A DNA stretch of 64,000 nucleotides from Cryptomeria japonica (Eukaryota > Streptophyta > Pinopsida > Cupressales > Cupressaceae), in assembly GCF_030272615.1 (NCBI RefSeq), contig NC_081409.1, positions 618,125,255 through 618,189,254 on the forward strand. The letters run 5' to 3'. This document shows, piece after piece, positions 54,427 to 64,000 of this stretch. The notes below the pieces were generated by a model, which was given only the letters and a program-made list of their open reading frames with translations, was not told the origin of the DNA and made no database searches. How positions within the stretch are numbered: position 1 is the first letter of the stretch; each line of letters opens with the position of its first letter. Position numbers and translations under genes: made by a program.

Positions 54427-55230
54427 TAATGCAAGAGCATCCCCGATTCATAGCAATCTTGCATCAACCAAAAACATTTTCCTTTATGTTTTTTTTTTAT
54501 GTTTGCAGTTTTAGTTTTCCTTTCTATGTGTCCCGGTTTTGGCTCACTGGATCCTATGGAGTTGGATTCTACTTGAAGACTTGGTCATCTATCTTGCTTC
54601 CATACCACATCGCATTTGGATCATTTTCTGGCAATCTATCGCTATCGGTTTCCTTGACTGTTTCCTATTACCGGTTGGTAGTTCTTGTTACTAGTTACTT
54701 GGACCTATTTTGGTGATTTACTGGAACCCCTTCCGAAGCTTGCAGAGCCTTGGGTGTTGATTTTGATGTTCCTTGGCGTGTGGTAAACCTTTTCCCGTGA
54801 TCTACGTTTCATTCTTTGGATTTTATGGAGGAGTCTCTTGGTGGAGGTTGACCTTGTTATTTTACGCATTAGGTCTTGTTCTTCGTGTTTTGATCCCTTT
54901 TGGGCCGACTGGATCCTTTGGATCGATATATATAAATATAATTACATATTAGAATGTAATCAATTAGAGAATCAAGTAGCTAGACTGTGCGTAGAAGATA
55001 GATCTCAATATTCAAGGTCTCGATTGTGACCTATTATGTATGTTCTACCAAACTTGTGAGCTGGTATGTTGTAGCCCAGTTGTTATTGGTTGGATGTAAT
55101 CAAATTTCATGCAATAAAATAGTTTGTTTTGCATTGCCTCCATCATATATTTGTGTTTCTATTGTGTTTACTCTTGTTGATCGGTCTAGATTGATCTCTA
55201 TGAAGTCCCTCCTCACCGATGACTGCTTTA
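54427..55230 (+). repeat. Gypsy 3' LTR (804 bp)
   Basis: Starts TAATGCAAGAGCATCC (TG of the 5' LTR changed to TA) and ends GACTGCTTTA, directly followed by TSD GATAT. No clear polypurine tract precedes it, because the coding end runs up to the LTR. Confidence 0.92.
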
Positions 55231-55235
55231 GATAT

Positions 55236-57055
55236 GTAAGGCACAATCTATATGGAGCCAAAGACTATATGCACCGGCTTGAGCTCAAGGATTTCTAGGA
55301 ACATTTTTTGGATGATGTTGAAGTGTTCAAAAGAAGTTTCATGAGACTTTCCTTGTAGAAAATTCATACCCTTGGAGTTTCTTTTAATGTTCTTGATGTT
55401 GCGATTGAAGATGAGGTAATTTTGGACCTAGAGTTTCATACTCTTGTCAATGTGGCCCCCACAGAAGTTGATTGGTCCAAAGTGGAGGTCTTAGACCTAA
55501 TGACTTATACTGCTCCAGTATTGAGAAGAACAGATGACTAGTTAAATGGCAAGTGGAAACAACATGTTAGCTCCTCACAAAGCCAAAGGTCATCATCCCA
55601 TAAAGAGAAAGGAGTAGTTTCATCTTCCCCTATTATAGCATCTGAAGCCAAATTTATAGATAGGCTACCAGCTTTAAGTTCTCAGTCAGGCGGCGATGGG
55701 GAAAACCCTGAAGAAATTTTTGCTCGGTTAAAAACAACTTGTGAGTGGGATGACAATGTTATGCCACCCAAAGGGAAGTCTCCTCTTGCTGATTCTAAAG
55801 GTATTTACCAACACATAATTGATGATCATTCTTTCTTTGATTTGCATGAAATTTCCTCCCCTCCTATACAAGATACCCCCAGCACTGTTAATAAAGAATC
55901 AAAACTTGAAACAACCTCTCCGACATGGCTGAAGATAGAGGTAGAAAAGAAAAGGAAAGTTTCCACTCATGTTTCAAGTGAGATAGATACAGTTGCACTA
56001 CTGTTATAGATGTGAGCGCAAGTGATATAACAGAGAAGGATTATAGGACTAGTCATGTAGATATGGGGCCTTCCACTTTGGAAGGGGACATCTACCATAC
56101 TGAATTTTTAGTCCATGTGTTGATTAAGAGTGCCCAAGAGTAGAAGAAGAAGAATCTGGAGCTACAATCCCAAGTGTAGTCATTGGAGGATTTCATTTCA
56201 TCTATTATAAATCCTACAACTAGGTAGGCTTCAAGTTCACATGTACAGGGATTTGATCTAGATATTATGAAGAAGGTCAAAGGTAATTTGGGATATGCTA
56301 AAGCTGTTAGTAATTGGATAAATGAAATTTATAGGATTGGTGTCAACTATATTACCAAGTTCAAGGTGTTATATGTTAATACTTGGAATAAAAGAAAAGA
56401 ATGGTTAGCTGAGCTACAACAGATTAGAAAATAACATGGGAACATATTTGTGCTTTTGAAAGAAGTTACTGAGGTCATTACATTAAACCCTACCATTCTA
56501 ATGATCAAAAAATTAGTAACACATCCTAAAGAAATTGATCTTGCCTGGTGAGAAGCCTCAAAGTAGAAAGAAAGGATCTACCGTGACTATATAAGTGACA
56601 TTGATGATGCCCTCGAGCACTATCTGAATGATATGCTAAAAGTAAAGAATAATCTTTGTGCTCTGGATGTTGATCTCATGGATAGTTTTGAGGAGAATGT
56701 ATGAGAACTAGGTGAAATGATGGGCCATTTCAAAGAGAATTATCATAAAAATATCAAGGAACCTCAAAATATCTCTTTGGAATCCTTTAAGGGATTGTGT
56801 CACTTATAGATGCACACTACAACATTTGAAACTGAGATGGATAAAATATACAAAAAAATTGCCACTACTAATGGATTGACTTCAAAATGGAGAACGAGAC
56901 TGTGCATCACAACAATACCAGAAGATCTAAACCTGGAGTTGATTGTGAATAGGTGTCACAAGTATAGACAAAGGCTTAAAGCTCAGAAGGTGGCACGTGC
57001 TAACTAGGAGGTGGAGACCGTTGGCAATAATGAACCATAAATCGAATAGGCAGGG
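55236..57055 (+). pseudogene. Unknown element ORF, second part (level-2 insertion)
   Basis: Continues the frame cut at 43657 (..NNKGY joined to VRHNLYGAKDYMHRLELKDF). Then VEVLDLMTYTAPVLRRTD, a Ser/Lys-rich linker, GDGENPEEIFARLKTTCEWD, an 82-codon open piece (55761-56009), and a Lys/Glu/Leu-rich C-terminal part (DMLKVKNNLCALD, TFETEMDKIYKKIATTN, RCHKYRQRLKAQKVARAN) likely to be coiled coil. It ends just before a polypurine-like tract. Many stops. Family not recognised; gag-like by position only. Confidence 0.5.
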
Positions 57056-57701
57056 GGTAGTTTCATAGTTTTTTTGTTTTAATTGATTTTCTTGAATATT
57101 GACTGGAAGCCAAAAAGACTTATTTTTAAAAATAACAGTTGTCTTGAAGAAACCATTTCTCTGAATATTTTAAATAGCTAGACTTATTTTCATTTTAGGA
57201 TCTTTTGGGAAAACTTTGTTTTTCTCTTAAGAAGAAAAAACTTCTTTAAGCATTTTTCTGTTTATTGTTTTGAATAAAGAAAATTTCTTGGTGGCTTTAG
57301 ATATTTGTAATCTTTGAATTATGTTGTGTGAATGTTTTCTATCATTTTGAATGATTATCGATGGATGTATCTATATTTTAAGTGGTGAATGCTTTCAGTT
57401 TTTCTATTGCTGGAAAAATATTGTCTTTGAATGGTATTTTGTAGCAATTTAGTTGTTTCAAATCTTGAAAAAATCTAAAAAAATATTTGTATGTTGTGCA
57501 TGCCTTTTCAAAGCTTTTAGGTTAAAAGCATTTCAGTTAATTTCTATTCATTGAATATCATCAAAAGGTAGCTTCCACCTTGCAAAATAAGAAGAGAATT
57601 AGTCAGTAATTAGTTTGTTTAGACTGGTTCAATTGTGGTTACATTTGTCATCTTTGTGGGTGTGAGAATATAGAGTTAGGTGATAAATTTGCTAACCAAC
57701 A
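57056..57701 (+). other. 3' non-coding end of the level-2 insertion (possible LTR)
   Basis: About 640 bases of T-rich sequence after the purine tract, ending CCAACA next to the TSD. It should be a 3' LTR if the element is of LTR type, but identity with 41966 onward is not apparent by eye. Confidence 0.4.
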
Positions 57702-58319
57702 AGGTTATTATTTTGTAATTTGTATTGCTTGGGTTTAGCCAACTTTGAATTATAGGTTGATGAATTGTATAAATACATGTAATATTAATTTGAGAGATGT
57801 ATTTGCGTGTGCAAATATTATTTTGATCTTTCAAAAGTAGAGGATAAAACAAAAGAAGTGCAAAAGACTGTGTAGAAGTGTGAAAGTACAGAGTTTGAGT
57901 ATATGTGCTTAACAAGAACTGTAACTTGGCATTGGGAGATGTTATTTCATCAGTTCATATAATCTAGATTATTGTCCAAATCTTGTAAGGTAGTGAGCTT
58001 TCCTTAGGGTTGTAGCCCTTCTTGTATTTGAGTAGTGAGCTATAGGTAGTATGCTTGAATGCATGTGCATTCCCCATTGTATTATTTCACTTACTCATAA
58101 CAAAGTATTATCTCATTGTGGGTAGGTTCCCACCATGGTTTTTCCCTAAACCGGGTTTTCCACATTAAAAAATTGGCCGTTATGTGTGTTATTGATGTGG
58201 TGATGGTTTATCCTTTCATTTCTAATAATCAATTTTGAATTTATTTTTAAACTAAGTAGAGTATGTGTGCAAACTGATTCACCCCCCTCCCCGCTCAGTT
58301 TACTCCACTATTACCAACA
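57702..58319 (+). repeat. Copia 3' LTR, second part
   Basis: From TSD copy AGGTT onward it matches 5' LTR ~36391-37007 and ends TTACCAACA at 58319. Confidence 0.92.
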
Positions 58320-59145
58320 TTGTTTTGTGGCTACACTCCTCCATACAGGCCTTTCCAAAGAAAAGGCAAAAGATTTTTGTAGAAAGGTATTGAAGATAAG
58401 TTTTTTGGGAGATTTAAGCAGGGTTATGAGGTACATAAATGATAATCACACCATTCCTCTTCCTAAGGACTATATGATGATGATTAGAAATAGGAAACCC
58501 ATTCCAATATTTTCCATTCTATACATTGAGGATGAGAAGCCCTTTTGGGCTACCAAATTTGGAATTAAGAAAAATGTGAACTTCCTCTAGAATTTCTTTC
58601 AATTTTCCAAGATTAAAGAGAATAATTGAATCAAAGAATACTTAAAGGTTGATGGAAATACCTTATATGCCCTATAAGATAGAATTGATGCATGGGTGGT
58701 AGAGCATGAAGAGATAGTTGAATATCTTAGTCTCAAGTCTCCTAAGGAGTCAATTTTCTTCCTTTCTACCCGTCCTTTTTAGATTCAACAAGTCCCTGTT
58801 ATTGTTTGGCTCATCTTAGGCATTGACTCCTCTCTCCCCTCTAGATTGAGACATGTTTATGTGGTGACTTCTTCTCAGCCTCCACAATTTAGAGATGAGT
58901 CTTTGCTTTGATGGTTTTTTGTTATTTGGTCCCTCGTTTGGATCTTTAAGTTTTCTTTTGTATGAAGAAATTATTTCAATCTACTCATTGGGCTCTAGTT
59001 TTTGTTGCCCTAGTTGGACAATTTTATTAGATTATCCTATGATATATTTTTCAAACTTTAACGCTTTACAAAATTTTAATGTAATATTGTACTATTCATT
59101 ATAATATATTTTGGCTCTTGCCCTTTATTGATAAAAAAAAAAAAT
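58320..59145 (+). pseudogene. LINE-C second segment: FLGDL-family ORF end, 3' UTR and poly-A
   Basis: Immediately after the copia LTR: FVATLLHTGLSKEKAKDF, SFLGDLSRVMRY, DNHTIPLPKDYM, LYIEDEKPFW, FGIKKNVNFL, then stops (Trp and Gln positions) and a degraded tail with VDGNTLYAL. It aligns motif for motif with the LINE-B ORF. The end reads TTGGCTCTTGCCCTTTATTGA then a 12-base A run, the same terminal design as LINE-B. Confidence 0.65.
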
Positions 59146-59388
59146 AATTTTTTTTTGTTTTCAATAATAATAAAACTATAAAATGTAAATAAAAAAATTG
59201 AACCAAAAAAATAAATTTTTAAAGTAGAATTATCAAAATAATGAATAATGACATAAAGTAAATAATGGTAATATTAAAAATGTTTGTTGTATATGCAATA
59301 CATAAAAGTATGTATATATATATATATATATTGGGTTCAAATATATATCCTTTCACATTTCTAAAATAAATATATACTAATAAGTTAT
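59146..59388. other. AT-rich spacer with (TA)n
   Basis: A (TA)n run lies around 59312-59330. No gene. Ends with GTTAT, the candidate TSD of the solo LTR. Confidence 0.6.
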
Positions 59389-60493
59389 TGTAAAGTGGAA
59401 AATTGAACCCTAGTGATTTCCCACCTAGGAAAAAGAAAGGAAAACACTAGGATGATTTTCAATTGGGATATAATTTACATTCAAAAGAGGGGTTGAATCC
59501 ACTATATCCAAATCCAAGGGAAACAAGGATGTGAATTATAAGTGGATTGGAAGTGTTGGAATGTAATTTGCCCTCTTTTGTAAGTAGAAGAGTTGACTTT
59601 TTGACTATGCAAAAAAAGAGATAAAATGAGTGAAATGAGGAGCTACCGGTTCGGGATTGCACTATAACTTCGGATCTAAGATATTTAGATTGATACGGAT
59701 CTTCCCTGCTAATTTGGAGAAAAGTCATCGGGACCGTGTTGAAAGTGCACACGGTCCTCTGAAAAATCCGTGAAATGAAAAGGGTTTTTTCGTCTCTACA
59801 AATAAAGCCCAAACCTACAATTACAGCTACGCACATGCAACCTACACACAAAAGAAGGGAAGAAGACTTGTGGATAGGGGTTTGCCTAAGTCAAATCCTA
59901 GTTGAGGAACCAACCTTGAAAGAAAGTAATTGCAAATGCTTAAATGTAAATAATGTAAATGTATATGTTGTAGATCTGCAAGTTGTTGATGATGGTTGCT
60001 TTGCTTCTTGAATGTAAACACAAGTGTCACATGAAATAACATGTAACATGACAAAACCCTAACACACACACATGCTTGCAAATGAATGTTGTAATGTTGC
60101 TCCAATGAATGAAAGAAGAAGACTTGATGGATACTTGAAGACTTGAATTCTTGATGAAGACCTTTTCTTGAATTTCACCTATCATGTATTTCATGTATAT
60201 CCTGTATATGAAAATGAGAGGACCAACTCCCCTTTTATACATGCCTTAAAAGATTAATTCATCTCACCAAAGGCCAACATCGAGGGGATTTGAAATCCTG
60301 AAATGCAGATAGGACCAGAGGGACCTATCTTGGGGTCTAGACAGTGTCTTGAGGCCATCTCAGGGCTTACACAAGGAGAGGTTCAAGGTGAAAATGCAGA
60401 GAGAAGTCTCAGTTGGGAAGGAAGATGTTGCTGCCAAGGTGAGGACCTCAAATATGGTTAAAATTTCTAGGGCAGCACTTTTATGACACTACA
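59389..60493 (-). mobile_element. Solo LTR related to the gag-only element, with near-perfect TSD
   Basis: Begins TGTAAAGTGGAAAATTGAAC and ends GACACTACA, as in the LTR at 6518-7718, and shares ACATTCAAAAGAGGGG, the GTGCACACGGTCCTC word (59744) and AATCCGTGAAATGAAAAGGG. Flanks are GTTAT (59384-59388) and ATTAT (60494-60498), four of five identical. No internal sequence follows, so it is a solo LTR left by LTR-LTR recombination. A minus-strand TATAAAAGG lies at 60231-60239. Confidence 0.85.
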
Positions 60494-62230
60494 ATTATAT
60501 ATTTAATTTTTAGAACTAAGATGGATAGGAGCATGAGTGTGAGGAGAAGTGGTAGGGGATGATGCGGAAGTGTATGAGGAGGAAAATGAATATGATAAGG
60601 GTGGGGTTTGGGGGTCCTTGGCAGCTAGATTTATTATTGCAAATTGGATTGGTGCTAGTGCCTTTTCCCTACTCTTGGTTGGGGTTATTGTTTGGAGAGA
60701 CGATGAGTGCCATTCCCTTTTGGTCCTTCTCATTTTGGGGCTTGGCACTAGTAGCCCTTTCTCTATTTATGCAGCTTGGTAGCCGACCCTTCTTGGGCTT
60801 CTTTTTGTTGTTTGGTGCCTAGTGGTTTTTTTCTAGTGGTATTTCCTCCATATGTGGGGTTTTTGCGCTTTTCTTCTCTTGTGGGTCTTGGACCTAGAGT
60901 CCCTACCCTATAGTATGTTAAAGGTTGATGTTGCTTGGGGATGATTTATATTCTTTAGAATGATATTGTTTGGGTATGCCCCCATGTTGGTTGGAATCTA
61001 TGAAGATTATTTTCACGCTTCTATAGGTTATTGGTGCCTACATGTTTGGGTGTCGATGGGGTGTTTGGATTGTGTTATTCTATTTTATAATTAGCATACT
61101 TCTCGTGGCCTCTTTCTAGCCCTTTGTTTGTTTCCTTATGGCCTTGGATCTTGGTATGGTGCTTTCCCTTTTGTGACCTAATATTTTTGGGTACTTGGTG
61201 TTTGGCTAGGTGGTTCCCCTTCCTTGCCTTCTAGGAGTGGGGGTTTTGACCAATGTGCCTTCTATTGGAAGATGGAGTTTCTAGGGTGTGGCAGTGGCTA
61301 TTGGCGATGGTGCTCCTATGGGTGGTGGTTTTTCATTGTCAGACATGGGTTGGTTTTGGTTGCATGTTGAGAGCTAGTTACCCTTCGGGCATTTAACCGA
61401 AGAGGGTTTTGCTTCCTTTTTATTGCTTCCTGTAGTGGCTGTTATCTTCTAGGGCCTATGTGCATGCCCCTTTCTCCCCCTTTCCTATAGTTCTTTCTTT
61501 CCCTATTGTACCCACTTTTGATGGATGGTTAGGGTTCTCATTGATGTTGAGTTTCTAGAGGGGTCTTCTAGGGCCATTACCTTAGTGCCTCTATTTCCAA
61601 ATGACACTTCTACAAGTAGGTCTATAGAGGTGGTTCATGATGCTTGGTTAATAGAGTTTTCTACTAAACAAAGATTCAAGGATGCCTTCCAAAATTCTTT
61701 GGGCTTTTATATGCTAGCCCATTCTTCTTTGGATGTTTTTTCTCTAGCTAATTGATTTGTTGTCTATTTAGAATGGATAGGTGATTTTGTAATCACTAAG
61801 GTACTAGGCACCCCCCATTTTTTGTGGTTTCTATCCTTGCCAGAGAAAGTCTTTTATCTATGTGGTCCTATAGGTAAAATTTTATGGCAAGCCTTTCAAA
61901 TCAATTGATTGTCAATTGTCCCTTTGATGCATCATCTCCAACTTAAGGGAGTTTTCCATGAAGATGGTTTGTGGATCTTTCCTAAACCCCTTTGTTCTTA
62001 TTATGTGATCTAGCTGGTTTTGGATTGTTGTTCCCATATGTTTGTTTCTCTGGTCAAAAACATTTGTTCAAAAACAGGGTCTATCCTTTTTGGGTTTTTG
62101 TTGTGTGGTAGTCTCACTTCTTGTGAGTTCCCCTATTTCATGTGCCTGAATGGTGGTTTTGTTACTGTTTAGGCCTCTCTTAGTTTTATCTATTTAGAAC
62201 TTGCATATTTGTGCTTTTAAAATTAAAAAA
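60494..62230 (+). other. GT-rich DNA of retroposon-like composition, unassigned
   Basis: T and G dominate the plus strand. Frames encode Leu/Val/Phe/Trp-rich strings like those in the 18002-19887 retroposon, and the start (VRRSGRG, then GDDAEVYEEENEYDKGG) is again acidic. I found no TSD or A-tail for it, so identity with that family is only suggested. No gene supported. Confidence 0.4.
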
Positions 62231-62778
62231 TTTAAATTTAACTACTAATTTATTATTCTTACAAATTAATTAATATATAAATATAATGTAAATTGAACAA
62301 TTATACACTTATGAGTTCTAGAGAAAAAAATTGGCAAGTGTGACCATTTTGAATGCACATATATTCACAAATAAGAATAAGAAAAATAATGCAATTGAAG
62401 ATGTTAAGACAAAAGGAGATATCTAATATAAGAGAGGAAAATAGTTGCCAAAATGAATAGCTAGAGAAGGATGCACAAGCAAAGAAAATAAAATTCATAA
62501 TAACTAAAGGTTTGTTCTTAATCAAGAACTACTCATGAAGATTTAAAAAGAAAGGCAAGTCCTAAATAAAATGATTGTATTTATTGTATCTTATACATCT
62601 AAAGTAAACATTTTCATAATGAGTTTGACATCATTAAAAATGTAATCATATACAATTAAATGTTTTAGGTAAAATGAGTGGAGAGATTACAATTTTACAT
62701 AGTTTTTAACACAGAAATATTTGATTTACAAATAAATATATTGAATGAGCTAAAATTAGATGATTATAATTGACATTT
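62231..62778. other. AT-rich intergenic DNA
   Basis: No ORF of note and no repeat recognised. Confidence 0.5.
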
Positions 62779-62910
62779 ATTTGTGGTTATTAGACAAATT
62801 ATTCGTTTGAATAGGTATTTTGAATATGCTACCTTTTGCCATTCCTAGGGAATGGAATTGCGTAGCAGATTGCCTAGCCAAATGGGCATTTTGAACAAAT
62901 GTAGGATTGA
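62779..62910 (+). pseudogene. LINE-type RNase H C-terminal fragment (LINE-D)
   Basis: VIRQIIRLNRYFEYATFCH, then after a one-base shift IPREWNCVADCLAKWAF and stop. This is the His-containing end of the plant LINE RNase H (usual form H-V-P-R-E-W-N-x-x-A-D-x-L-A-K-W-A). Nothing upstream in the domain is readable. Confidence 0.75.
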
Positions 62911-63825
62911 AATGTGACAAATAGGAAACATGTGCCTTTGGAGTTATCTCAAATGTTGAAACAATTCATTATGGAGGATAGGAATGTTTAACTATTGTTC
63001 TTTTTAACTTTATTTTGTGTTTGATAAGTTTTTACCCCTTTTTCAAAAAATATAAGAATATTGACCATGTTCATTAAAAATTCATAAAATATGTTGTCTT
63101 TTCTCAAGTTGAAATCAATTATCTTGAACACATAGGTACATAAAAAGTATTGAGATAGAGAGTATGGATAGATCTAAATTAGAATTGTCATTGGGATTTC
63201 CTTTGAATAATTAAATTTGTTTTCATTTTAAAAATTAAGGATCTTAATAAATAATAAAATCTTCCTTTCCTACATTTATTAGTAAAGATTACTCTACAAT
63301 ACTATTTTAACACGATCATATTTTACAATCCCATATTCTTCCATTTTTTTATTTTCTAAGAATAACTCCTTCAAGGATATCTAAAAACTTAAGAGTCTAC
63401 AAATCAATCATTTCTAGATTAAAATGTAAATACATTATTCTCAAACTCATCCATATGAGATTGATAATCATCTAGGGAGGTAATGTTGATTTTATATTGC
63501 CTATATAAGAGATCCAACTTTGTGTTAGCTACAAACACAATTATATCAATGAAATAATACAGAAATCTAGAGAAAAAAAGAAGAAAGAAAGAAACAAAAA
63601 AGAAATGAAAAAAACCTCGATGTGTACAATTCATGTTGATTATAAATCATTATAATTTATAGTCTAGTTTTAAAAATTTAATTAGAATTTTTTAATTTAT
63701 ACTTATAATTAGTAATTATTCATCTATTAATATTATCTTTATTAATTTATAATTTATCTTCATAAATTATTTTTATAATTTTATTTTGTAATAAAAAACT
63801 ATCAATAATTTAATTTTGATTATAG
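62911..63825. other. AT-rich DNA between the RNase H fragment and the FLGDL copy
   Basis: No coding content seen. The last bases (TTTTGATTATAG, ending 63825) look like an intron acceptor or an insertion edge directly before an open coding frame. Confidence 0.4.
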
Positions 63826-64000
63826 ATCTCTGTAATAAGGTCTTCAAGGCGAGATTGGTGGGTGACTTGAGTAGAGTTGTGAGAGATATTGATGAAAATA
63901 TCACTATTCCTCTCCCAAAGGACTACATGGTTATGATTAGGAATGGGAAACCTCCGCTATATTTTCCCATTCTCTACATTGAAGATGAGAATCCCTCTTG
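63826..64000 (+). CDS. FLGDL-family unknown protein, open fragment running off the window
   Basis: A stop-free frame to the last base: DLCNKVFKARLVGDLSRVVR, DENITIPLPKDYMVMIRNG, LYFPILYIEDENPS. It is the least damaged copy in the window (F-L-G-D-L is here L-V-G-D-L) and is most like the 58320 copy. It starts abruptly after AT-rich DNA with a TATAG edge. Whether it is an exon, an intact LINE ORF or a truncated copy cannot be told from this window. No function known to me. Confidence 0.55.

Larger units (their letters stand above)
43663..55230 (+). mobile_element. Ty3/gypsy chromovirus, interrupted by a TIR element
   Basis: LTRs 43663-44450 and 54427-55230; exact TSD GATAT at 43658-43662 and 55231-55235. 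Internal order: initiator-Met PBS, gag with CCHC knuckle, protease, RT, RNase H, integrase, chromodomain, which defines a chromovirus. Removing the 5.3-kb insertion leaves an element of about 6.2 kb. Pol pieces stay largely in one frame, so nonsense changes dominate over frameshifts. Confidence 0.93.
41966..57701 (+). mobile_element. LTR-type (TG...CA) insertion in the copia 3' LTR, itself split by a gypsy element
   Basis: Exact 5-bp target-site duplication AGGTT at 41961-41965 and 57702-57706; ends TGTTACCCCC and CTAACCAACA. About 4.2 kb remain after subtracting the nested gypsy. It carries an unknown degraded ORF in two pieces followed by a purine-rich GGCAGGGGGTAG (57048-57059) like a polypurine tract. 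TG/CA ends, TSD length and this tract suggest a non-autonomous LTR element, but I could not match a left and a right LTR by eye, so they are very diverged or lost. Confidence 0.75.
35666..58319 (+). mobile_element. Ty1/copia retrotransposon containing three levels of nested insertions
   Basis: LTRs at 35666-37007 and 41217-41965 plus 57707-58319, initiator-Met PBS, gag, protease, integrase, RT, RNase H and polypurine tract in copia order (integrase before RT). Flanks are TAGTT (35661-35665) and TTGTT (58320-58324), a probable 5-bp TSD with one mismatch. Its own length is about 6.9 kb; the rest is the 15.7-kb insertion in its 3' LTR. Every ORF is broken. Confidence 0.9.

Noticed and set aside
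60549-60822. Overlapping 77- and 87-aa ORFs with transmembrane-like stretches
   Set aside because: Two frames of one GT-rich stretch, both hydrophobic; no support as genes.
1-64000. tRNA, rRNA and other structural RNA genes
   Set aside because: None recognised on reading; the TGG-starting matches to tRNA 3' ends are primer binding sites, not tRNA genes.

Overview
The window is nuclear plant DNA from a TE-rich, probably very large genome. A gymnosperm is my best guess: this is inferred from the repeat density, the old nested insertions and a Bsister-like MADS gene, not proven. I recognise one credible host gene, a six-exon MIKC-type MADS-box gene on the + strand (21415-23372). Nearly all other coding-like sequence belongs to transposable elements, most of them broken by stop codons and frameshifts.

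Layout. (1) 1-7718: a minus-strand, non-autonomous Ty3/gypsy (Tat-like) element. It has two ~1.2 kb LTRs and a gag-protease ORF but no reverse transcriptase or integrase. It sits in the 3' part of (2) LINE-A, minus strand, 7719-~12600. (3) 12600-21400: mostly gene-free AT-rich DNA with an (AT)n tract, a 54-bp minisatellite and two retroposons delimited by target-site duplications (17594-17888, 18-bp TSD; 18002-19887, 15-bp TSD with one mismatch). (4) The MADS gene. (5) LINE-B, minus strand, 24031-~31770, nearly full length (ORF1, endonuclease, RT, zinc finger, RNase H, a further unknown ORF, poly-A). (6) LINE-C, plus strand, from ~31962, interrupted at 35665 and resuming at 58320 to a poly-A tail near 59145. 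(7) 35666-58319: a Russian-doll stack of elements. (8) 59389-60493: a solo LTR related to the first element. (9) 60494-62230: GT-rich unassigned DNA. (10) 62779-64000: remnants of a fourth LINE-type RNase H and an open copy of the unknown ORF running off the window.

The stack is the structural highlight. A Ty1/copia element (35666-58319) lies in LINE-C. Its 3' LTR contains a 15.7-kb LTR-type insertion (41966-57701, TSD AGGTT). That insertion contains a Ty3/gypsy chromovirus (43663-55230, TSD GATAT). The chromovirus integrase is split by a 5.3-kb terminal-inverted-repeat element (48066-53398, probable TSD ATTT). Each junction can be read from the sequence.

Two things look most novel. The innermost TIR element encodes no recognisable transposase and is built almost wholly of arrays with rough mirror symmetry: TIR, CGTACG-centred palindrome array (29-bp unit), CT-rich tract, a 2.3-kb array of CATATG-centred palindromic words, GA-rich tract, second CGTACG-centred array (27-bp unit), TIR. 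Separately, an unrecognised protein with a conserved FLGDL motif lies downstream of LINE-type RNase H domains, in the same orientation, at three loci in this window. This suggests a LINE family carrying an additional 3' ORF, or a recurrently co-mobilised gene.
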